Translations under genes and position numbers: made by a program
Notes under the pieces: generated by a model
Told to the model about the DNA's origin: nothing
What the model saw: the letters and a program-made list of their open reading frames with translations, nothing else
Database searches by the model: none
Shown: positions 59,101 to 64,000 of the stretch, in pieces
How the letters are laid out: each line of letters begins with the position of its first letter
Numbering within the stretch: the stretch's first letter is position 1
Source: Paenibacillus_E sp964253085
GTDB lineage: Bacteria > Bacillota > Bacilli > Paenibacillales > NBRC-103111
Assembly (NCBI RefSeq): GCF_964253085.1
Contig: NZ_CAXUQH020000001.1
Span: forward strand, 7,812,001 to 7,876,000
Length of the DNA: 64,000 nucleotides
Reading direction: 5' to 3'

Positions 59101-59631
59101 TTATTTGGCTGGTGCAGGTGACGCTTGACCACCCGGTTGCTGCTGCTGTCCTTGCCCCTGTTGCCCCTGGCCTCCCTGACCACCAGGTCCTCCTTGCATG
59201 CCAGGTCCACCCTGCATCATGCCCGGACCTCCTTGCATGTCGCGATGAACCATTTTGCCACCAAGATGCCCTGTGTAGCTAACGAGAAGTACCGCGACAA
59301 GAGAAGCAACGAGAAAGATTGGGTTGCGGCCTAGCTCGAGCTTTTTCCAAACAAGCAAGCCTACGCGTACTACTGCTAGTACAATAGCAAGGATCATCGT
59401 TAGCTGCGCGTAAAATTCATGCGGGCCAACCAGCGCGTTACGTGATTCCGGCCCTGTCAGAACACTGGCAATCGCGCCGAGTGCCCCAACGACAAGACAA
59501 AGCATACCTGCTGAGTGCCATTCCTTCTTTTTAAAAATAAGGGCCGCCACATCAAAAACAAAGCTGAAAATTAATAGTGCAATTGGAACGTGTGTAAATA
59601 TGAAATGTAGATTTTTCGTTATGTAGTCCAT
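59101..59631 (-). CDS. DUF2231-type membrane protein with Gly/Gln-rich tail, BlaI-box controlled
   Basis: Start ATG at 59631 (176 aa), with AAAGGAGAG upstream; the longer frame runs through the promoter and is rejected. Four transmembrane helices fill residues about 8-128: NLHFIFTHVPIALLIFSFVFDVAALIF, SAGMLCLVVGALGAIASVLTG, FYAQLTMILAIVLAVVRVGLLV and IFLVASLVAVLLVSYTGHLGG are the segments, matching the DUF2231 pattern (HFxxxHxPIA start, TG-HxGG end). Residues about 135-176 are a low-complexity tail of GGPGM, GGQ and QQ repeats. The two His near the membrane faces suggest redox or metal contacts. A strong promoter with a perfect BlaI-type box puts it in the regulon of the blaI gene 1.4 kb away. 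Confidence 0.75.
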   Translation of the reverse strand: MDYITKNLHFIFTHVPIALLIFSFVFDVAALIFKKKEWHSAGMLCLVVGALGAIASVLTGPESRNALVGPHEFYAQLTMILAIVLAVVRVGLLVWKKLELGRNPIFLVASLVAVLLVSYTGHLGGKMVHRDMQGGPGMMQGGPGMQGGPGGQGGQGQQGQGQQQQPGGQASPAPAK

Positions 59632-59665
59632 GTTATTCTCTCCTTTATATACCGGAAAATAGATT

Positions 59666-59703
59666 ACACTACAAATTGTAGTGTTAAATAGAGGGGTTGT
59701 CAA
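59666..59703 (-). promoter_or_regulatory. Promoter with BlaI/MecI operator before the DUF2231 gene
   Basis: Minus strand: TTGACA (59698-59703), 17-bp spacer, TACAAT (59675-59680). The perfect palindrome ACACTACAA-a-TTGTAGTGT (59666-59684) overlaps the -10. It is almost the same as the box before blaI. Confidence 0.88.
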
Positions 59704-59733
59704 TTGTTTTCAGACAAGCCTCATCTGGGCATG

Positions 59734-59760
59734 CGAAAAAGGGCTTATTTAGATAAGCCC
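59734..59760 (-). terminator. Terminator of the blaR-like gene
   Basis: GGGCTTAT-ttag-ATAAGCCC overlaps the stop codon; on the minus strand TTTTTCGC follows. Confidence 0.82.
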
Positions 59761-60588
59761 CATGACTAATATAAAGATAAGTGCAGAAATCCCCAACCGA
59801 ATAAGCGGCCAGCGCAGGGCAACTTCCCTCTCGGGGTCCAAAATATGCTGAATACGCACATTCATCGAAGTCTCCGCAAAGGAAGCGTGTGAGAGTGGAA
59901 ACCGCGGTTTCGAGGTTTGTTTGAGCATTTTTAGCAGCGCACTGCCTAGGTCTGTCGCTTGCTCCATCCGCTCGATGGCATACTTATCCGCGCGGAGCTC
60001 GATCATCATCGGATATTTGTGCGCAATCCATTCAAAAATAGGGATATACCGCATCGACTTCGAGATTAGCGCCAACAGGAATATCGCCGCAGGATCCCGG
60101 TGCTGTACATGGCATTTCTCATGCTCAATCACTGCACGAAGTTCGTTAGGCTCCAGCATGTCCATAAGTCCCGTCGAGACGAGTATACGCGGCTTCCATA
60201 ACCCGATGGTCATGGCAAGTGGTGCTTTGTAGCGGACGATTTGGAGTTGCTGTACGTTTAACGAGAAACTCTCTGCATAGGCTGCGGAAAGAGCCACGTC
60301 ATGATATCTTTTCACGAGTTTATTCGCCTTGACCACATCATAGCTGTGCTTGACGATTAACCAAACCATCGTCCCCATCGTGTAGAGGATCAATAGGTTG
60401 ACTAAGGTCATAGGCACGTGCCCTGGCAGATGCAGATAGTGAAGGAGAATCATACACAAATCAAATAGATTGCGAGAGGGTCGTAAGTGTAACATATGCC
60501 CTAGGAGGAAGGCCACCATTTGCCATATGATCGAGCCTCCTATCACCAGCGCAGCCGCGTACAGCCATTTGAATCGCGATTCCTTCAT
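59749..60588 (-). CDS. M56-family membrane metallopeptidase (BlaR1/MecR1-like, no sensor domain)
   Basis: A 279-residue integral membrane protein with helices near 8-30, 42-80, a peptidase region facing the cytoplasm, and a C-terminal helix (about 262-279). The zinc motif HEKCH (His156, His160) and the downstream ELRADKYA (third ligand Glu) are the gluzincin signature of M56 peptidases, which also holds in BlaR1. BlaR1 has an extra extracellular penicillin-binding domain of about 240 residues; this protein lacks it, so it must sense something else or be activated by a partner. It starts 2 bp after blaI and probably cleaves the BlaI-like repressor. Confidence 0.88.
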   Translation of the reverse strand: MKESRFKWLYAAALVIGGSIIWQMVAFLLGHMLHLRPSRNLFDLCMILLHYLHLPGHVPMTLVNLLILYTMGTMVWLIVKHSYDVVKANKLVKRYHDVALSAAYAESFSLNVQQLQIVRYKAPLAMTIGLWKPRILVSTGLMDMLEPNELRAVIEHEKCHVQHRDPAAIFLLALISKSMRYIPIFEWIAHKYPMMIELRADKYAIERMEQATDLGSALLKMLKQTSKPRFPLSHASFAETSMNVRIQHILDPEREVALRWPLIRLGISALIFILVMGLI

Positions 60589-60590
60589 CG

Positions 60591-61007
60591 TTATCGATCC
60601 CTTTTCAGAAGTAGAATATGCTGCTCCAACTGGTCAAGCAACTCCGGATCCACTTTATCGAGCGCATCAACCATATGGGTAACTGCCATCGAGCCAAATT
60701 GTTCAATGAGGTCGTACGTCAGTTCTTTGGATTGCGTGTCCATGAACTCTTCAATCGGTACAACAGGCTTATAGTGAAACGACCTTGCCACAGAACGCTT
60801 TTGTAAAATCTTTTTGTCCACGAGGCGGTTCATCACCGTCATCACGGTATTGAAATTAATCGCTTTGTCTTCGTCCAGCTTCTGTTGGACGTCTTTGATG
60901 GTCATTTCCGAGGGGCTGGTCCAGAGAATCTCCATAATTTTGGACTCTAGCGGACCGAAAAAGCGGTTAAGTCCGCTTTCCTTTAATTTAAAGTTTTGCA
61001 TTTTCAC
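60591..61007 (-). CDS. BlaI/MecI-family repressor
   Basis: Start GTG at 61007 (138 aa), 11 nt after AAGGAG; ATG at 61001 is an alternative, and GTG at 61019 overlaps the ribosome site. The winged helix covers residues about 8-80 (GPLESKIMEILWTSPSEMTIKDVQQKLDEDKAINFNTVMTVMNRLVDKKILQK is the core, spanning about 18-68), followed by a dimerising helical tail. BlaI proteins repress until cleaved by their membrane peptidase partner, which is encoded 2 bp downstream here. A BlaI box overlaps its own promoter. Confidence 0.9.
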   Translation of the reverse strand: MKMQNFKLKESGLNRFFGPLESKIMEILWTSPSEMTIKDVQQKLDEDKAINFNTVMTVMNRLVDKKILQKRSVARSFHYKPVVPIEEFMDTQSKELTYDLIEQFGSMAVTHMVDALDKVDPELLDQLEQHILLLKRDR

Positions 61008-61024
61008 GTTAGGCCACACTCCTT

Positions 61025-61063
61025 ACACTATAAATTGTAGTGTGATCATAGTGCGGAAGTCAA
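61025..61063 (-). promoter_or_regulatory. Promoter with BlaI/MecI operator before blaI-blaR
   Basis: Minus strand: TTGACT (61058-61063), 18-bp spacer, TACAAT (61034-61039). The box ACACTATAA-a-TTGTAGTGT (61025-61043; one mismatch) overlaps the -10 and ends next to the ribosome binding site, indicating autorepression. Confidence 0.88.
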
Positions 61064-61092
61064 GATGCACCGTGTTGCTTGAGGAAATACTT

Positions 61093-61121
61093 TTGACATA
61101 AAGGGTAAAAGACGATATAAT
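61093..61121 (+). promoter_or_regulatory. Perfect-consensus sigma-A promoter of the pirin gene
   Basis: TTGACA (61093-61098), 17-bp spacer, TATAAT (61116-61121), giving a 5' leader of about 45 nt. Confidence 0.92.
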
Positions 61122-61171
61122 ACTTACATAAAGTTAGTTGTTTATTATTATATAGTGAAGGGGTTGTTTTC

Positions 61172-61990
61172 ATGCGTATTCATATATATTCGGCTAGTGA
61201 ACAAGGCGTTGGTGCATTTGATGGAGGCAAATTCGTCGAACAACGGGCCATCAGCTTCCCCGGCGAAAAGACAGCGGTAGATCGTGTCGGACCTTTATTC
61301 TACTGGGCATGGGGCAAAGCATCCGATGTATCGGAAATCGGCATGCACCCACACAAGGCGTTCGAAATCGTCACGTACGTGATCGACGGACTCGTCGAGC
61401 ACCGCGATTCCCTCGGATCCTTGGAAACCGTGACGAACGGCGGCGCACAAGTGATTCAAGCGGGTTCTGGTGTTTATCACTCCGAAGCCTTCCGCAGAGC
61501 GGGCAGCGAGGCGATGCAGATTTGGTTCGAGCCGCATTTGAGCGAGACTGTGAAGAAGCCAGCTACCTATCATCAATACGAGCATGAGCTATTCCCCGTT
61601 AGCCAAGCTGCTGGTACAACCGTGAAAAAAGTGATCGGCGGAGATGCTCCTATCCAGTTGGATACGGATGTGCGGATGTATGACTGGGAGCTGGGGCCTG
61701 GCGCGGCGTTTAGCTATGATTTGGCGCTGGGACGCAGGCTAGCCCTCCTCGTGATTCGCGGGGAAGGCGCGGGGAGCGTTGCCGCGGTGGGGCGTGGGCT
61801 GGATCGAGAACAAGGGCAAGAGCAAGGGCAAGAGCAAGAACGGAAGAACCTGTCCCACAAGGATTTTGTGGTAGCGCAAGCGGTGGGTGAAGGCGAAGCT
61901 CTTCACCTGTTGGCGGGCAGCGAGCAAGGCCTGCGGATCATTGCCATCGACGTACCGGAAGATCCAGGCTATGCCCTGTATCGGAAGTAA
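61172..61990 (+). CDS. Pirin-family protein
   Basis: A 272-residue bicupin with AAGGGG upstream. Metal ligands of pirins are visible in HPHKAFEIVTYVIDG (two His), HRDS, and the second cupin core AGSGVYHSEAF with MQIWFEP. Pirins bind iron and some act as quercetin 2,3-dioxygenase or redox sensors; the precise role here is unknown. The C-terminal cupin contains a short insertion, EQGQEQGQEQE, made by a 12-bp tandem repeat (about 61806-61840), so the length may vary between strains. A perfect-consensus promoter and a terminator make it a strong single-gene unit. Confidence 0.88.
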   Translation: MRIHIYSASEQGVGAFDGGKFVEQRAISFPGEKTAVDRVGPLFYWAWGKASDVSEIGMHPHKAFEIVTYVIDGLVEHRDSLGSLETVTNGGAQVIQAGSGVYHSEAFRRAGSEAMQIWFEPHLSETVKKPATYHQYEHELFPVSQAAGTTVKKVIGGDAPIQLDTDVRMYDWELGPGAAFSYDLALGRRLALLVIRGEGAGSVAAVGRGLDREQGQEQGQEQERKNLSHKDFVVAQAVGEGEALHLLAGSEQGLRIIAIDVPEDPGYALYRK

Positions 61991-62000
61991 GCCCTTTTCA

Positions 62001-62042
62001 CAACACCACCCCGTCCACATGGATGGGGTGGTGTTGTGTTAT
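62001..62042 (+). terminator. Terminator of the pirin gene
   Basis: AACACCACCCC and GGGGTGGTGTT form a perfect 11-bp stem (loop 12 nt), followed by GTGTTATTT. Confidence 0.88.
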
Positions 62043-62091
62043 TTAGGATCTTCACTTCTCAGCAAACATCCGCTTTCCTCCCCCCCAACAA

Positions 62092-62246
62092 TTACTTCAT
62101 ATCACCAACTCCAACACTATCTACAGCAATTACTTCATTTCTCTAACGCCAACACCATATCTCCGGCATTTACTTCATTTCTCTAACACCAACACCAGCT
62201 CCAACAGTTACTTCATCCCACCCACACTAACACCATCTCCAGCTAG
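62092..62246. repeat. Imperfect tandem repeat, four copies of about 39 bp
   Basis: Copies start with TTACTTCAT at 62092, 62130, 62170 and 62208 (periods 38, 40 and 38 bp) and continue close to TTCTCTAACACCAACACCA, then CTCCAGCA-like ends. The block is poor in G on the plus strand. No coding meaning is clear. Confidence 0.75.
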
Positions 62247-62264
62247 CCAGTCCCCCCACTTAAA

Positions 62265-62456
62265 TAACTGGATTTCCTCCATCTATTCTGAGCTTTTCCG
62301 CCTCTTTTGTAGGAATAAATGGAAAACATACAGCTAATATCACACATACCTGCCCGAAAAACCCAAAATTCGAGAAATTAGCTGGATCTTTTCCATCTAA
62401 CCTCGCAGTTCTGTGATATCGTCCCAAAATACATGGGCTTTTTCCATGTATTTTTA
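62265..62456. repeat. Palindrome copies between pirin and the FhuF-like gene
   Basis: TAACTGGA-tttcc-TCCATCTA (62265-62285), a decayed copy AAATGGAAAA...CAGCTAA (62316-62338), TAGCTGGA-tcttt-TCCATCTA (62379-62399), and AAATACATGG-gcttttt-CCATGTATTT (62427-62453), which has T behind it and may also stop transcription. Confidence 0.75.
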
Positions 62457-62487
62457 GGACCACCTTCCTTTTTTGGAAGAAACCAAA

Positions 62488-62517
62488 TTGACACTCTCGT
62501 CGCGCATCTCGTATGAT
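62488..62517 (+). promoter_or_regulatory. Sigma-A promoter of the FhuF-like gene
   Basis: TTGACA (62488-62493), 18-bp spacer, TATGAT (62512-62517). Confidence 0.85.
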
Positions 62518-62532
62518 CAAAGGAATTATTAT

Positions 62533-62551
62533 GATAACGATAATCATTCTT
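62533..62551. promoter_or_regulatory. Fur box
   Basis: GATAACGATAATCATTCTT matches 16 of 19 positions of the Fur consensus GATAATGATAATCATTATC. It lies just downstream of the expected transcription start, where a bound iron-loaded Fur would block the gene. Confidence 0.82.
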
Positions 62552-62572
62552 ATACATTGGAGCGTGCTGACG

Positions 62573-63391
62573 ATGCCCATCGAAACAAACGTCGATTTTT
62601 CGCTAGTTGAAATGTACTTTCATATTTCACCTAAAGGAATGGAAGAACCCCTCCTGCACATTCCTGCACGGCAGCTCCTAGATGGACCCGTGATGCTGGA
62701 TGTCCTGCAACAAGGGCAAACGTTGCTCCGCGGCAAAGGGTTGGACATCTCTGCTTCGTACTTGGGACTCACGCTTTTTAATCTGGTGGCTACGATTCAC
62801 TTGTTTCTTGCTCAGTACAATCAATGGTTGGATTTGGAGTTAGATCATCTCGCGCTTGAAGTTGAGAATCATGGCGACCATGCGCACGTCGGATATAAGA
62901 TTGTCAACGTACAATGGAAGGAAGTTCCGACAGAAGATCGCGACCTATTCATTGAGTTGGAGATGCGTAAGTTGTTCTCAACCCTCATCGGTCCTGTCAT
63001 CACGGTCATCGCAGAGCAAGCGAAAGTGAATCAGGCTATGATCTGGAATCAATTTGCTGCGCGCATGACATTCGTACGTGACTATGTTTTGGAAAATGAC
63101 CCGCGTCCCCACGTCCGCGAACAGTTCTCTGCTGATTATGAGGTGTTAACGAAACAGTTGACGGCAGATGTTTTTGGTCGCAAGGTACATCCGTTCGTCC
63201 ATGAGCCGAAGTACATAGATAGCCCTTATCAAGAAGGCAAAAAAATTCTGATGCGCTCCTCCTGTTGCATGTACTACCGCCGTGAAGAAGGAACAAAATG
63301 CTTCAATTGCCCGATCCTCAAAGAGTCGCAGCGTGAGGAAATGTTCATTGAGATCAAAAGCAAGCAGGCCAGATCAGCTACGGCTGGATAA
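62573..63391 (+). CDS. FhuF-like ferric siderophore reductase, Fur-controlled
   Basis: Start ATG at 62573 (272 aa), 10 nt after GGAG; the frame back to 62513 crosses the Fur box and promoter and is rejected. The body has the helical FhuF/IucA-C-terminal-like pattern (VITVIAEQAKVNQAMIWNQFAARM near 150). The C-terminus carries the FhuF iron-sulfur motif: Cys231-Cys232, ten residues, Cys243, two residues, Cys246 (SSCCMYYRREEG and CFNCP). FhuF reduces iron in siderophores inside the cell. A Fur box between promoter and start codon fits this role. No siderophore transport gene is adjacent. Confidence 0.82.
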   Translation: MPIETNVDFSLVEMYFHISPKGMEEPLLHIPARQLLDGPVMLDVLQQGQTLLRGKGLDISASYLGLTLFNLVATIHLFLAQYNQWLDLELDHLALEVENHGDHAHVGYKIVNVQWKEVPTEDRDLFIELEMRKLFSTLIGPVITVIAEQAKVNQAMIWNQFAARMTFVRDYVLENDPRPHVREQFSADYEVLTKQLTADVFGRKVHPFVHEPKYIDSPYQEGKKILMRSSCCMYYRREEGTKCFNCPILKESQREEMFIEIKSKQARSATAG

Positions 63392-63407
63392 GAGGACCTT
63401 ATACTCA

Positions 63408-63439
63408 AAGCCCCTGAGGAATTTTCCTCAGGGGCTTTA
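63408..63439. terminator. Terminator-like hairpin after the FhuF-like gene
   Basis: AAAGCCCCTGAGGAA-t-TTCCTCAGGGGCTTT, perfect 15-bp stem; the 3' T-run is short (TTTAGCTTGTTT). Confidence 0.75.
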
Positions 63440-63511
63440 GCTTGTTTAGCAAGTTGGAAGGACGTTCGGTTGGGTTGGGGGTGATACTGGTGAGGCGGAC
63501 GGCGCTGTTCA

Positions 63512-63542
63512 AAAAAAGCAGCGGATTCCCGCTGCTTTTTCA
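63512..63542 (-). terminator. Terminator of the edge gene (bidirectional)
   Basis: AAAGCAGCGG-attc-CCGCTGCTTT, perfect 10-bp stem with A-run and T-run on either side, 15 bp after the stop of the minus-strand gene. Confidence 0.9.
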
Positions 63543-63556
63543 TCACCCTTGAAAGC

Positions 63557-64000
63557 CTACTTCCCGCCTGCTCCGTTCACAAAGGTGAACGAAGTAAACG
63601 CCTTGTTCAGCCGCGCGACATTCGCATCGGTGCTGACCGCAGCATCAATACGAAGCGTCACCATATATGTGACTTGTTTGCGATTAAATACATATACCGT
63701 TTCGGCATACGGAATGTGCGCTTTCGAATAGCTCACCGTGTACTTCTTCGCCTTAACATCACCGAAAAGCGTAACGTCTTCTGACGAGTACGTGTAGTCA
63801 CTATCATTAGTGTGACTTTCCTTGTGCTCCTCTTCGGCATCCTTTAAGACCTCGGTGTAGGCCTTCTTGCTGTCTGCCTCTACACGCAAGTAACCACCTG
63901 TAAAGGTAAAGGACTTCGTCGCCTGATCGTTACCATCGTAGGAGCGATTCGTTGTCCAATTTTCCGGGATACGCACGGTATAGTTGAACTTCTCGTTCTT
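63557..64000 (-). CDS. Unknown protein, C-terminal 147 residues (5' end cut by window edge)
   Basis: The frame is open from base 64000 to the stop at 63557; a GTG at 63976 lies in it but is probably not the start, as coding continues upstream (KNEKFNYTVRIPENW). The visible part is one compact domain of mixed strands and helices: FTFTGGYLRVEADSKKAYTEVLKDAEEEHK, SEDVTLFGDVKAKKYTVSYSK, ETVYVFNRKQVTYMVTLRID and LNKAFTSFTFVNGAG. The pattern of strands with a final ARLNKAFTSFTF is seen in secreted or lipoprotein PsbP/DUF-type domains that measure membrane stress, but I cannot name the family. The N-terminus, which would show a signal peptide, is outside the window. Confidence 0.7.
   Translation of the reverse strand, partial: KNEKFNYTVRIPENWTTNRSYDGNDQATKSFTFTGGYLRVEADSKKAYTEVLKDAEEEHKESHTNDSDYTYSSEDVTLFGDVKAKKYTVSYSKAHIPYAETVYVFNRKQVTYMVTLRIDAAVSTDANVARLNKAFTSFTFVNGAGGK

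Noticed and set aside
58920..59210. Open frame of 96 codons on the minus strand
   Set aside because: Overlaps the 3' end and terminator of the DUF2231 gene in another frame and lacks a ribosome site.
61806..61840. 12-bp tandem repeat in the pirin gene as a phase-variation switch
   Set aside because: The unit is a multiple of three, so copy changes would alter length and not reading frame.
62092..62246. CRISPR-like array
   Set aside because: Repeats are imperfect, contiguous and of variable length without unique spacers; no cas gene in the window.

Overview
The window looks like chromosomal DNA of a low-to-mid GC Gram-positive spore-former, most likely Paenibacillus or a close relative (Paenibacillaceae). 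The pointers are strong AGGAGG-type ribosome binding sites, membrane-anchored AraC regulators beside sugar-binding lipoproteins, a galK-galE-galT cluster, a NupNOPQ-type nucleoside transporter, a SigY-type sigma operon, a YkuI-type EAL protein, BmrCD-type and MarR-linked ABC exporters, and an SLH surface protein. No tRNA, rRNA, CRISPR array, phage or insertion sequence was recognised.

Layout. 1-4.4 kb: end-truncated sugar-binding lipoprotein, its divergent membrane AraC regulator, and a YkuI-like c-di-GMP protein. 4.6-10 kb: hybrid histidine kinase, UMF1-type MFS protein and an orphan UMP-kinase-like protein. 10.4-19.1 kb: a two-domain acetyltransferase, a sigY-yxlC-yxlD/E-like operon, an MFS exporter, an AraC/SRPBCC divergent pair, and a minus-strand operon of oxidoreductase, nitrilase and two acetyltransferases. 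19.3-25.4 kb: diguanylate cyclase and a MarR-controlled heterodimeric ABC exporter. 26-30.9 kb: galKET with a divergent AraC regulator. 31-41.2 kb: a second hybrid kinase, a chemoreceptor and the nupNOPQ-like operon. 41.5-50.6 kb: ilvA, an EmrB/QacA exporter with divergent TetR, an SLH/PepSY protein, rluF, a 104-residue unknown, an SDR protein and a small membrane protein. 50.8-55.4 kb: BmrC/BmrD-like exporter preceded by a 39-codon leader ORF and attenuator-like hairpins, plus a 57-residue membrane protein. 55.4-64 kb: two-component system, a BlaI/BlaR-type pair whose operator also sits in front of a DUF2231 membrane protein gene, pirin, a Fur-box-preceded FhuF-like protein, and an end-truncated unknown.

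The themes are signalling (two hybrid kinases, one classical two-component system, c-di-GMP synthesis and breakdown, one chemoreceptor) and drug export (two heterodimeric ABC exporters, an EmrB pump), each exporter apparently with local control: a MarR operator, a TetR operator, or a leader-peptide attenuator. Sugar and nucleoside uptake fill the middle.

The least explained signal is in the gaps. At least five long intergenic regions carry copies of a short palindrome of the form TAnnTGGA-N5-TCCAnnTA, whose two arms change together between copies. A second family (ACGGACAC-N6-CGTTATTT) occurs four times in mirror arrangement near 50.1 kb. I know of no published description of either family. 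Gene starts were moved from the longest ORF wherever a Shine-Dalgarno site, promoter or operator decided it; these choices are stated in the entries.
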